Shown: one piece after another, positions 35,001 to 45,080 of the stretch
Position numbering within the stretch: position 1 is the stretch's first letter
How the letters are laid out: every line of letters begins with the position of its first letter
Origin: Kiritimatiellia bacterium
Lineage (GTDB): Bacteria > Verrucomicrobiota > Kiritimatiellia > RFP12 > UBA1067
Assembly (NCBI GenBank): GCA_017405115.1
Contig: JAFRBA010000205.1
Coordinates: 10,743-74,742, forward strand
Direction of reading: 5' to 3'
Length of the DNA stretch: 64,000 bases
Translations under genes and position numbers: made by a program
The notes under the pieces: model-generated
Database searches by the model: none
What the model saw: only the letters and a program-made list of their open reading frames with translations
Told to the model about the DNA's origin: nothing

Positions 35001-35797
35001 GCAGACGTCCCCGTCGCAGGCGCGCTCAGCTCGAACGAATCGTCGGGGAACACCCGCTTGACGAAAGCCCCTTGCGCAACGCAGTCGCCAGTCACCGTCG
35101 TGCCGACGGGCAGCGCGTTTCGAGAGCCCGACGCGCGGAAGACGAATGGGGACCCTGCCGTCAGCCTGTATACGCCCGTCACGTCCTCCGCAGAACTTTC
35201 CGGCGCGACGAAAACCATCGTCGCTCCAGACATGCTGAGATTGCCGTCAGTGCCGCAAGGGTTGACTCGCACGGAATCCGTGCTGTCCGCCCAGCAATCG
35301 AAGCGGAACTCCGTCGTGTAATAGTTGCCCCACACGGTCGCGGCGTTCGACAGATCAAGCGGGCCGCAGAACGCTATGTAGCTGGTGTAGATCGTCGAAG
35401 CGTCGACCGCCACTGGCACATAGAGACGCATGGCCGCGTTTCTCTTCTGGAGTCCGGCAAGCGTCAGCGTCTTGTCGCTGACGTAGGCGTAGCGGTAAAA
35501 GTAGCCGGGCGCCCCGTTGTAGCCGATCCGGGACAGCGTGACCGGCACGGCCGATGTCACGTAGGCATATTTGCCGGCAGGCAGCGAGGCGCTGATCGAG
35601 GCGAAAGAATCGGACGAGTTCGGCACGCCTTCGGCATCCCAGTTGTCCTCGTCGTTCCAGTCGAGCGCCGACGTTATTTGCGTCGCGGCGCCGTACTTGG
35701 CCGAGTTCAGAACATGCGTCGTCTCTGCGGCGACGCGGACTGCGGCGGTCAAGGCCATTGTGGCGACCAGCAACGTTTTTCCAATGTTTCCTGCCAT
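32069..35797 (-). CDS. Giant exported beta-strand-repeat/LamG surface protein
   Basis: A 1242-residue exported protein. AAGGAG seven bases upstream fixes the ATG at 35797; an earlier ATG at 35953 would add 52 charged residues. Beta-strand-repeat-like passages (VKRGAGTLKIAFED, VKSGAGTLFVPEYVNASGKLRVAEGTLELA) alternate with two laminin-G/concanavalin-type modules, each with a 'W.DVRG.G' and 'Y.AKKW/YLRMKWYGEE' ending (about 560-830 and 890-1140). It ends KSGFGVIIR, a variant of the C-terminal motif of two other surface proteins here. Likely an adhesin or scaffold for the hydrolases of this run (inference). Confidence 0.78.
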   Translation of the reverse strand: MAGNIGKTLLVATMALTAAVRVAAETTHVLNSAKYGAATQITSALDWNDEDNWDAEGVPNSSDSFASISASLPAGKYAYVTSAVPVTLSRIGYNGAPGYFYRYAYVSDKTLTLAGLQKRNAAMRLYVPVAVDASTIYTSYIAFCGPLDLSNAATVWGNYYTTEFRFDCWADSTDSVRVNPCGTDGNLSMSGATMVFVAPESSAEDVTGVYRLTAGSPFVFRASGSRNALPVGTTVTGDCVAQGAFVKRVFPDDSFELSAPATGTSAASTLTFAARTASLRQSFASIGQMGTDAVTIKVHKYRAEDEFVVCTTNFRWLTAGHVTVKTDAGFEPGVFSTCGFQSAETQTKARLKLETCELELVPPGGRAESDEYSRILQSTADAVTGLSIPEGKTVDVKHVLEWKGAFVKRGAGTLKIAFEDTECGSLAVECGRLEPSVPDGAGSVKSLTVASGAEFVVPADGLTVESASLAEGAILSGGTLTVAGGARSSGFICRGGAKVVYVYDPKGADVVHEVPVWTTLPARLDPAFWVDADNAASLELRQVDTTRYVYRVNDVRGAGHAFATNTTDGLYMPILKDLNRGNKSIVFAGKCAPVSGETSDITLTDSLVWDKPIYGIRFVFQVLDRADSFGGQYLGCSSRVSGHIGDFVRAPSDSQAYFTTPIFYSHACAGVLGGTFRVLDKVWDATAHGFPYYTEKASTLDGGRYPDKHMYAPLVTSLETVEPYPAADTFDFDYGSTSRFGNKGLCELIVFTNEVSLTDRQAITAYLAKKWNNCEIVNFRPTNADGSTLGVADVTGGDLNLAVAEGGSLMVDGVTGGNTLVKSGAGTLFVPEYVNASGKLRVAEGTLELAAPALTAGDLPANPYLHLDATAIGSDYIVVDGVTNLTAWSDVRGEGYPTATLARQNSTQKPYVHTNALNGLPTVDFGEYHYDNTQSGGAVPQNSSAMSLKTTNGMHSVFAVWGSRNGGGSGILGCGGGAYNQGLGLTRGGDAYGASKDDPIFRSGAKYHYPGFGGNYAYASRFFLNGEAVDPSVVGFSGGYDIVSLVTYNSFGMSALSSGGLYNRYYGGEEIGELIVYERALSEEEAKKVEAYLRMKWYGEETVGYRAPVADSVAVEAGATLSLRGNAPLTARILSGAGTVAGSVVGAGASEIVVTVNADGSVSGLTVSGDADLSAGCTVRLDGSVGKLAAGEFVILRALGDLRVGELTMDTTGVKNRFCLLAVRGGSIVLKVVKSGFGVIIR

Positions 35798-35841
35798 GGC
35801 TCGGCTCCTTTCCTTTTGTCGGGTTTGCTTCACTGTTTCAT

Positions 35842-36828
35842 TCAGCCCATCAGCAGTTCGAAGTCCTCCTTTATCGGAGGTCTGCCGTATTCGCTGATCT
35901 CGAAGCTTTCGATCGCCCCTGGCACGGGTCTGCCCGGGTACTGTTCTCGCCATGCGGCGGCAAAGCGTCTGGCGTCATTGACCTTGCGGCTGCCCCAGTA
36001 CTTCATCAGGTAGGCGTTGCGGGCGGCGATGTTGACCGTACGGTCGCCGATGGCCCTGACTTCGTCCTCGACGCCTTTGTCCCACGGCAGCCACTCGTAG
36101 AACTGCGAAACCTGGCAGTTGAGCGCATCCATCCACTTGCCGAGGTAGGGGTCAGCGTCGACGAGGATGTCTGGCCGCATCACGCGCGGAACGGTGAAAA
36201 TGTCGCTCATTAGAAGAATGAGCGGACGGCGGCGGAGGGCCTTCGAGCCTTCGATCCAGTGCGGACACCCGAGCATGTAGCCGCAGTCCTTGACGAGCGT
36301 GCCTATCGTGCGGTGGTCGACGTGGTAGTCGCAGTCGCGGTGCGTCATGATTATGTCAGGCTCGAACTCCTGAATTTTCCGCGCCACCAGTTCGCGCGCC
36401 TCTATGGTGTTCGGGCAGCGCGCATCGCCGAACCCGTAGATGTCATAGCTGTCGAGTCCGAGGACCTTCGCCGCGTTCAGCGTCTCCTGCCGACGGATGG
36501 CGGCGATCTTCTCGCGGCTGTGGATGTGGTGGCCGAGGTCGCCGTTGCAGGCCGCGACGAACTTTACGCGGCACCCCTTCTTGACGAGCTTCGCCGCAAT
36601 GCAGCCGCAGATGATGTCGGCGTCGTCCGGATGCCCGCCGACGACCATGACCCTGTACGGGCCGGGCGTGCGCGGAATCGACGCCCTCGCCGGCGGACAT
36701 GCCGCGACGAACGTCCTGCCCAGAACCGCGTTCGGCTCGCCGGCCGCTTCGGACCTATGGGCCGCAGCCGCCAGCCCGGCCGCGCCGAACCAAGTCGCAC
36801 TCTTCAGGAAATCTCTTCTACCTTGCAT
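35842..36828 (-). CDS. Tat-exported PIG-L/LmbE-type deacetylase
   Basis: A 328-residue PIG-L-family zinc deacetylase that removes acetyl groups from N-acetylated sugars or related substrates. Tat leader QGRRDFLKSATWFGAAGLAAAA; GGHPDDAD with His66 and the two Asp residues; the third zinc ligand is in THRDCDYHVDHRT. AAAGGAG seven bases before the ATG at 36828; a longer start at 37017 would read through the truncated gene next to it. First intact gene of the eight-gene run. Confidence 0.87.
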   Translation of the reverse strand: MQGRRDFLKSATWFGAAGLAAAAHRSEAAGEPNAVLGRTFVAACPPARASIPRTPGPYRVMVVGGHPDDADIICGCIAAKLVKKGCRVKFVAACNGDLGHHIHSREKIAAIRRQETLNAAKVLGLDSYDIYGFGDARCPNTIEARELVARKIQEFEPDIIMTHRDCDYHVDHRTIGTLVKDCGYMLGCPHWIEGSKALRRRPLILLMSDIFTVPRVMRPDILVDADPYLGKWMDALNCQVSQFYEWLPWDKGVEDEVRAIGDRTVNIAARNAYLMKYWGSRKVNDARRFAAAWREQYPGRPVPGAIESFEISEYGRPPIKEDFELLMG

Positions 36829-36853
36829 ATGTCTGCTCCTTTCGTTGCCATGC

Positions 36854-37105
36854 TTAAGACAAGAAGACCCGTTCTCCCTGCACGATGCTCGGCATGATAC
36901 CATATCTCGGTCTCGTGTCCACTTCGCCCTTCGCCATCGTGCCCACAGCCCAGACGACGCCCATCGTCGTCTCCGCCGGAGCCTGTAGCATCGGCGCGGA
37001 CGCAACAAGCCTACCACCGCCCGGCGAAGTCTCCGCCGAAACGGCGCGACCGATCCCTGACGCTGCGAAAAGTGCTGAGCTGCCTATGAATTCTCGCCTG
37101 TTCAT
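36854..37105 (-). pseudogene. Truncated copy of the Tat metallophosphoesterase
   Basis: The first about 62 codons match the N-terminus of the gene at 26335-27624 almost residue for residue (MNRREFIGSSALFAASG..., GGRLVASAPMLQAPAET, GVVWAVGTMAKGEV), then homology stops abruptly and a short unrelated tail leads to a stop. The metallophosphoesterase domain is missing. A start and a plausible ribosome site remain, so a short exported peptide could still be made. Confidence 0.85.
36894..36902 (-). promoter_or_regulatory. Possible -10 box of the PIG-L operon
   Basis: TGGTATCAT on the minus strand, about 65 bases before the deacetylase ATG and inside the truncated gene tail. A one-base variant of the TGGTATAAT boxes elsewhere. 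Confidence 0.4.
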
Positions 37106-37171
37106 TGCTTTTCATCCTTCCGACTTTCACGCCTGTAACGCAAAGCAACGCAATTTCGGTTTTGCGTTGCT

Positions 37172-38620
37172 CTATATCCTCTCCACGTCGTAGCCGAGGT
37201 AGTTGGAGAACGCCTCGACGATGGCGGCGGACCAGCTGCCGCGCACGAACGCGACGTGGTGGCGGTAGCCGTTCTTCGCCATGTAGTTGAGCATCGCGTT
37301 CGCGTCGCCGTCCGCCTTGCGGAAGACGAAGCCAACGCCGAAAAACTCCTTCTCGATCTCGTCGTCCGTCGCCTCGCCCTCCGTGACGAACGCGCAGAGC
37401 CGTCCGTCCTCAGTCTTGAAGCTTCCGAGCGTAAGCGGCATGGACTTCATCTTGCCGCCGAAGATTCCGATTCCCGTGCCTGGGCCGTATGCCTTCTTGA
37501 ACATGAGGTGTTCGCCGACGCAGCCCCTTCCGCAGAGCATCGAGCCGGGAATCGCCGAGCAGTGGAACATGATAGCCCTGTCCTTCGCGCCGCCGAAGTT
37601 GTTGTTGACGTCGAAGAGCCCTACGGGCGAGTCGGACGCAAGCGCAACGGCGCGCATCATCACGGCGTTGTTGACGTCCATCTCGCAGGCGGCGGCGAGG
37701 CCCGCCTCGTTCAAGACGCTCATCGCCAAGCATGGCGCAATGCCATAGCGCTTCTGCAGTTCATCCCAGCAGCGGATTGCAAGCGCGTCTAAAGAGAAGC
37801 GCTTTATCAGAATGTCGAGCGCCACGCCAAGGCGCGCCATCGAGTCGATCTTCTTCTCCTCTATACTAGCGAAGTCGGCGTAGGCGAGATACTTCTCGCG
37901 CTTCGCCGCAACGGCGGCTTGGTAGGGCGGTTTCGACGAAACCGCCGACGGCGGCATCATCGATGCCGCCCTACCAGAATCCAGACTATCCATAATCGCG
38001 AACACTTCGGCGAGGTCTACAGCCTCGACGTTGACGCCCTTTCGCTGCAGAGCGATTTCGTCGACGCGCACCGTCTTGAACGCAGTAGTGCGCGCGCCGA
38101 TTGCGCCGAGGTTGAAACGCCTCATCCCCTTCACCACGCGGCAGACGGCGGCGAAGTTCCGCAAGTCGTTCTCAAACTGCGGCGAATCGGGATGCTCCGC
38201 GAAGTCCGTCGTAAGCGTGTATTTTATGCCCGCTTGGCGTAGCACGTTGCACATCGCGATCTTGCCGCAGACGGAATCGCGGCGGTGCGAAAAGTCCATC
38301 TTGCCGGGCTCGTCGGGATACGCCTGCACGAGAATCGGAACGCCCGCGTCGCGAAGCGCGACTACCGCGCCGTTCTCGTCCCCGAAGTTCGGGAGCGAGA
38401 GAATCACGCCGTCGTATTCGCCGCGATGCGCCGCGAGGAAGTCGGCGTACCTGCGCCCCTCTTCCGGCGTCTCGACGGCGTCGTAGCGCGTGCCCGCGCC
38501 TTCCATGACGAGCGCTTCGTGTCCGTTCGCCGCGAGAACGCGCTTGAAGTCGGCGATAGCCGACGCGACCAGCTCGCCGGGGAAGAACCCACGATTGCCA
38601 AAGTATACTGCGAATTTCAT
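37172..38620 (-). CDS. L-fucose/L-arabinose isomerase-like enzyme
   Basis: Cytoplasmic ketol-isomerase-like protein of 482 residues: MKFAVYFGNRGFFPGELVA, ILSLPNFGDENG, FRKADGDANAMLNYM at the C-terminal side. It probably converts a deoxy- or pentose sugar to its ketose, for cleavage by the class II aldolase two genes upstream. A 19-codon tract (about residues 215-234, GRAASMMPPSAVSSKPPYQ) is the 57-bp cloverleaf element, and UxaC holds the same peptide. AAGGAA precedes the ATG. Last gene of a three-gene operon; no sugar kinase is present. Confidence 0.8.
   Translation of the reverse strand: MKFAVYFGNRGFFPGELVASAIADFKRVLAANGHEALVMEGAGTRYDAVETPEEGRRYADFLAAHRGEYDGVILSLPNFGDENGAVVALRDAGVPILVQAYPDEPGKMDFSHRRDSVCGKIAMCNVLRQAGIKYTLTTDFAEHPDSPQFENDLRNFAAVCRVVKGMRRFNLGAIGARTTAFKTVRVDEIALQRKGVNVEAVDLAEVFAIMDSLDSGRAASMMPPSAVSSKPPYQAAVAAKREKYLAYADFASIEEKKIDSMARLGVALDILIKRFSLDALAIRCWDELQKRYGIAPCLAMSVLNEAGLAAACEMDVNNAVMMRAVALASDSPVGLFDVNNNFGGAKDRAIMFHCSAIPGSMLCGRGCVGEHLMFKKAYGPGTGIGIFGGKMKSMPLTLGSFKTEDGRLCAFVTEGEATDDEIEKEFFGVGFVFRKADGDANAMLNYMAKNGYRHHVAFVRGSWSAAIVEAFSNYLGYDVERI
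37920..37976. repeat. 57-bp cloverleaf palindrome inside the isomerase gene
   Basis: Same element as 16188-16244 with a single change, in the three-base loop of the third hairpin. Same orientation relative to the gene and same codon phase. Confidence 0.93.
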
Positions 38621-38641
38621 TTCGATTCCTTTTTGTTTATA

Positions 38642-38779
38642 ACGCAGAGACGCAGAGTAGCAGAGATTGTGAAATTATGAAAATGTGAAAATGTGAAATT
38701 ATGAAAATGTGAAATTGCGGTCTCAATTCCATAATTGCACAATGGCTCATTTTCACAATTCCACAATTCCATAATCATA
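38642..38779. repeat. Intergenic octad array with inverted arms
   Basis: Nine eight-base units run without a break from 38642 (acgcagag, acgcagag, tagcagag, attgtgaa, attatgaa, aatgtgaa, aatgtgaa, attatgaa, aatgtgaa). After a short spacer, seven units of the opposite sense (caattcca, taattgca, caatggct, cattttca, caattcca, caattcca, taatcata) fill 38724-38779. The two arms could fold on each other. The array fills the gap between the MFS and isomerase genes and reaches the MFS stop. Confidence 0.85.
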
Positions 38780-40079
38780 AGTTGATATCCTCCAAAGCCT
38801 TTCCTTTCGTCTCTGGGCAGATGAAGATCGCCCAGAAGAGATGTGCCACGAGGCATGTGCCGAAGAACGCGAAGATCGCCGCCGGTGCCCAAGTCGCCGC
38901 CATCGCAGGAAAGACGAACGTCAAGAGCGCGCAGAACGTCCAGTGCGTGAAGCTGCCGAAGCTCTGACCCTCGGCGCGGAACCGCTGAGGGAATATCTCC
39001 GAAATGAACACCCATATGACGACGCCCTGCCCGAGCGCGAAGAAGACGATGAACGGGAAGATGCAGAGCGCGGCGAGAAGCCCGAGGTCGAACACGAACG
39101 CCGCCGCCGTCGCAAAGTGCGCGGCGAAGCAGCCGATGGAACCGACAATCAGCAACGTACGGCGTCCAAGCCGGTCGATGAGAAACAGCCCCACGAACGT
39201 GCCAAGTCCGAGGACTACGCTCATCGCCGCCGCCGTGCCGAGCGCGGCCTGCGGCGAGAGCCCCGCCATCTCGAATACGCGCTTTGCGAAATACATCATC
39301 GCGTTTATTCCCGAAAGCTGGTTGAACATCGCGAGGAAAAACGCCAGCAATATCGGCCGCATGTTGCCGCGGGAGAAGAAGTTGGAGTCACTAGTTGAAG
39401 GATTGAGTTGGAGTTCAGAGTTCGAGTTGGAGAATGGAACTGACCCGTCCTTTCTCCAACTCCAACTATTATCTCCAACTTCATGTCCACGCATCGCAAG
39501 ATAACGCGGCGATTCGCTTAGCCAAAGCGTCATCAGCGTAAAGACAAGCGCGGGCACGGCCTCCGCGCCGAGCATCCACCGCCAGGCGTTCTCGCCGATT
39601 CCGCCAAGCGCCCAGTTCACGAACTGCGAGACGACCATGCCGAGGACAATGTTGAACTGGAATAGCCCGCCCAGCTTGCCACGGCACTCGGCCGGCGAAA
39701 TCTCGGCGATATAGACAGGCGCGGCGATGGACGACGCCCCTACGCCAAGGCCGCCGATGAAACGGGCGACCATTAGGTCGCTTGGCCCGAACGCAATCGC
39801 GCTCCAGATCGCCGACACGGAGTATAGCACGCCGACCCAGAAAAGCGTCGGCTTGCGCCCGATCCTGTCGCAAACCTTGCCGCCGCACATTGCGCCGATG
39901 ACAGTGCCCCACAAGGCGGAGCTCATCACAAGCCCGTGGACGAACGACGAAAGATTCCAGACGGACTGTATCTGCTGCTCGCCACCGTTTATGACGGCTG
40001 TATCGTAGCCGAAGAGAAAACCGCCCATCGCCGCCGCGAGCGACAGAAACAGCACGCTCCTGCTCTTTCCGCCGATCAT
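38775..40079 (-). CDS. MFS sugar porter with repeat-encoded central loop
   Basis: Inner-membrane sugar transporter of 434 residues with twelve helices. Sugar-porter signatures are GGFLFGYDTAVINGG, DRIGRKP, the R-x-G-R-R equivalent DRLGRRT, PVYIAEISPAECRGKLG and PETKGKALEDINL. The central cytoplasmic loop between helices 6 and 7 (about 197-240, GHEVGDNSWSW...STSDSNFFSRG) is encoded by a TTGGAG-type repeat tract instead of family sequence. The ATG overlaps the aldolase stop as ATGA. Confidence 0.9.
   Translation of the reverse strand: MIGGKSRSVLFLSLAAAMGGFLFGYDTAVINGGEQQIQSVWNLSSFVHGLVMSSALWGTVIGAMCGGKVCDRIGRKPTLFWVGVLYSVSAIWSAIAFGPSDLMVARFIGGLGVGASSIAAPVYIAEISPAECRGKLGGLFQFNIVLGMVVSQFVNWALGGIGENAWRWMLGAEAVPALVFTLMTLWLSESPRYLAMRGHEVGDNSWSWRKDGSVPFSNSNSELQLNPSTSDSNFFSRGNMRPILLAFFLAMFNQLSGINAMMYFAKRVFEMAGLSPQAALGTAAAMSVVLGLGTFVGLFLIDRLGRRTLLIVGSIGCFAAHFATAAAFVFDLGLLAALCIFPFIVFFALGQGVVIWVFISEIFPQRFRAEGQSFGSFTHWTFCALLTFVFPAMAATWAPAAIFAFFGTCLVAHLFWAIFICPETKGKALEDINL
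39376..39480. repeat. TTGGAG-type repeat tract with hairpin, inside the MFS gene
   Basis: Several gttggag/gttgaag units, then a perfect 11-bp inverted pair GAGTTGGAGAA (39424-39434) and TTCTCCAACTC (39452-39462) with a 17-base loop, followed by more ctccaac units. Entirely translated in frame. Confidence 0.75.
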
Positions 40080-40930
40080 GACACCTCCGGCTTCAAGATG
40101 CGCATGACGCGCTTTACGTCCGCGCAGACGGCATCAGTCGCGCAGACTGCGATGTCGTGAAACATCAACTTGCCCTCGTGATCCGCAACATATTCGCGCA
40201 CGGCCTCGCCTGCGGCAATCGCGCCGTAAGTGTAGTAGTTGACCTTGCGGATGCCGCGAGAAATTGCCTGACGGTAGTCGGCGTTGGAAAGGCCCGAGCC
40301 GCCGTGCATGACGAGCGGAATGTCGCCTGTCGCCTTCCTCACCTCGTCGATCACGCCAAACGCAAGCTTAGGCTCGGCCTTGTACACGCCATGCACGGTG
40401 CCGAAGGAAATCGCGAGCGCGTCGACCCCCGTCTCGGCGACGAAACGGGCGGCCTCCTCCGGTCTGGTGTAGAAGTCCTCCGGCGTGTACTCCCTAAGCT
40501 CGCCCTTGAGGTTGTGCGGCATCGCCCCAAGCTCCGCCTCGACGGTCGCGCCGAACTCGTGGGCGACCTTGCAGACGAACGCCGTCTTTTCGATGTTCTC
40601 CTCGTATGAAAGCGCCGAGCCGTCGAACATCACGGACGAAAACCCGAGCCTCAACGCCTTGAGGCAGAGTTCCACCGAGTCGCCGTGGTCGAGGTGCGCG
40701 ACGACCGGGGTCTTCGCCGCCTTGGCAAGCTGAAGCATAATGGGCGCGGCGACGTCGAACGGGCAGTACTCCTCGTGCGCGGGCGCATGCTCGAGGACAA
40801 ACGGAACCGCGAGTTCCTCCGATGCGCGCACTGCGCCCATCCCGGACTCAAGCGAGGCGAAGTTGAATCCGCCGACTGCGTACCCGCCCTTTGCTGCGTC
40901 CGCAAGAACACCTTTCATGTTTACAAGCAT
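40076..40930 (-). CDS. Class II ketose-bisphosphate aldolase
   Basis: Cytoplasmic zinc aldolase of 284 residues, fructose-bisphosphate/tagatose-bisphosphate type. Zinc and catalytic motifs HLDHGDS (about 80-86), VEAELGAM, SFGTVHGVY and MHGGSGLS are intact. In this operon it would cleave the phosphorylated ketose from the isomerase step; the kinase must be encoded elsewhere. The start has GGAG upstream. First gene of the operon and divergent from a XylR-type regulator. Confidence 0.9.
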   Translation of the reverse strand: MLVNMKGVLADAAKGGYAVGGFNFASLESGMGAVRASEELAVPFVLEHAPAHEEYCPFDVAAPIMLQLAKAAKTPVVAHLDHGDSVELCLKALRLGFSSVMFDGSALSYEENIEKTAFVCKVAHEFGATVEAELGAMPHNLKGELREYTPEDFYTRPEEAARFVAETGVDALAISFGTVHGVYKAEPKLAFGVIDEVRKATGDIPLVMHGGSGLSNADYRQAISRGIRKVNYYTYGAIAAGEAVREYVADHEGKLMFHDIAVCATDAVCADVKRVMRILKPEVS

Positions 40931-41055
40931 GGTTTCTCCGTTTCCATGTGTATGATATCATTTTTGAGGCATAGCCCGCAATTGTAGTTTCTGCAAGTTT
41001 ATTATTGATTTTCGCAATAGCAAAACCGGCGGTTTTTTGGTATACTGTTCGGCAC
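40931..41055. promoter_or_regulatory. Divergent control region, aldolase operon and regulator
   Basis: Two direct TTGC(G/A)(A/G)AA-type boxes (minus strand; plus-strand tttctgcaa at 40988-40996 and tttcgcaa at 41010-41017) lie about 21 bp apart, a spacing typical of AraC-family sites. TGGTATACT at 41038-41046 is nine bases before the regulator ATG. A TATCAT-like box around 40950-40962 may serve the aldolase. Confidence 0.5.
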
Positions 41056-42213
41056 ATGAAGACAATCGGCATAATCATCGAACGCCAGAGGGCGTACGGG
41101 CGCAGGCTGTGCGAAGGCATTGTGCGCTTTGCACGCGAGAGAAAGGACTGGTCGCTGAGGATAGTCGAGTTTTCAGAGATACGCAGGAACCAAAGGCTGC
41201 GCTCGCACGACGGCTTCATAGCGAGGGTCATGAACGACGAGATCGCGGACGTTCTTGCCGACACAGGCAAGCCCGTCGTCGACGTCTTCCTGGAGAAGCC
41301 CATTCCAGGCTTCGCCGGCGTGGACCAGAACGCAAGAATTGTGGGGCAGATGGCGGCGCGGCACTTCATCGAGCACCGCTTCACGAACTTCGCGTTCTGC
41401 GGCTACGACGGGCGGCGCTATTCCGACGACCGGCGAAACGCCTTCGTCCGCTGCCTGAAGCTCAACCACTACGGATGCGAATCATACCGCACTCCGTCCG
41501 CCGCGCTGAAGGACTTCGAGGAATCAGTCGTCATGCGCGAGCATTTCGGAATGCCGTCGGACGCAAAGTCGCTTTCGCGCTGGATCAGGCGGCTGCCAAA
41601 GCCCGTCGCCGTGTTCTGCGCCCACGACATGAGGGCGTACCAGCTGAGCGAAATCTGCCGCGCGGAGGGCTTGCGAGTGCCTGACGAGGTGGCAATCCTC
41701 GGCTGCGACGACGACGAGCTCGTGTGCCAGTTCACCGACCCGCCGATATCGTCCATTGACCAGAACGCCGTGGGCATCGGCTACGCGGCGGCGCACATGC
41801 TCCAGCAGATGCTGGACGATCCTGCGCAAGCGCAGACGACCGCTAAGAAGGTAAAGCCGCTGCGGCTCGTCGAGCGCGAATCGACGAGAACGTATCCACT
41901 CTCGCCGAAATGGCTGTCGGACGCGCTAGTCTTCATTCAGTCGAACCTATCGCAGGGCATATCGGCGGTCGACGTATACGCGCACGTCGGCAAGTCGCAC
42001 ACGCTCGTCGACTCGGCCTTCCGCCGCCAGCTCGGCACGTCGGTGCAGAAGGAGATATCGCGCATCCGCCTTAAGGAGGCCAGGCGGCTCGTCATGTCGA
42101 CTTCAACCCCCCTTCAGGACATCGCCAGATTCTGCGGCTTCTCGTCGCTACAGTACTTCAGCACGTCATTCGCAAAAGCCTTCGGGAAAAGTCCGTCGTC
42201 TCTGAGGGAATGA
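41056..42213 (+). CDS. Second XylR-type regulator (LacI-like sensor plus AraC HTH)
   Basis: A 385-residue regulator with the same plan as the one at 18793: sugar-sensor domain (KTIGIIIERQRAYGRRLCEGI, VAVFCAHDMRAYQLSEICRAEGLRVPDEVAILGCDDDE) and C-terminal AraC HTH pair (TPLQDIARFCGFSSLQYFSTSF). Start at ATG 41056; the frame is open to 41005 but those codons would translate the promoter. Predicted to control the divergent aldolase-MFS-isomerase operon. Convergent with valS. Confidence 0.9.
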   Translation: MKTIGIIIERQRAYGRRLCEGIVRFARERKDWSLRIVEFSEIRRNQRLRSHDGFIARVMNDEIADVLADTGKPVVDVFLEKPIPGFAGVDQNARIVGQMAARHFIEHRFTNFAFCGYDGRRYSDDRRNAFVRCLKLNHYGCESYRTPSAALKDFEESVVMREHFGMPSDAKSLSRWIRRLPKPVAVFCAHDMRAYQLSEICRAEGLRVPDEVAILGCDDDELVCQFTDPPISSIDQNAVGIGYAAAHMLQQMLDDPAQAQTTAKKVKPLRLVERESTRTYPLSPKWLSDALVFIQSNLSQGISAVDVYAHVGKSHTLVDSAFRRQLGTSVQKEISRIRLKEARRLVMSTSTPLQDIARFCGFSSLQYFSTSFAKAFGKSPSSLRE

Positions 42214-42256
42214 GTTGGCGGCAGTCCCCCGTCGGCAACGCCCCGGTTGAGGCAGT

Positions 42257-45040
<2,784 letters not shown>

Positions 45041-45080
45041 AAAACCCTGTCCTCCACCTGCCTCTGCCCGGCAGCGGCCG

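Noticed and set aside
38642..38779. A CRISPR array
   Set aside because: Units are eight bases with no spacers between them, and no cas gene is near.
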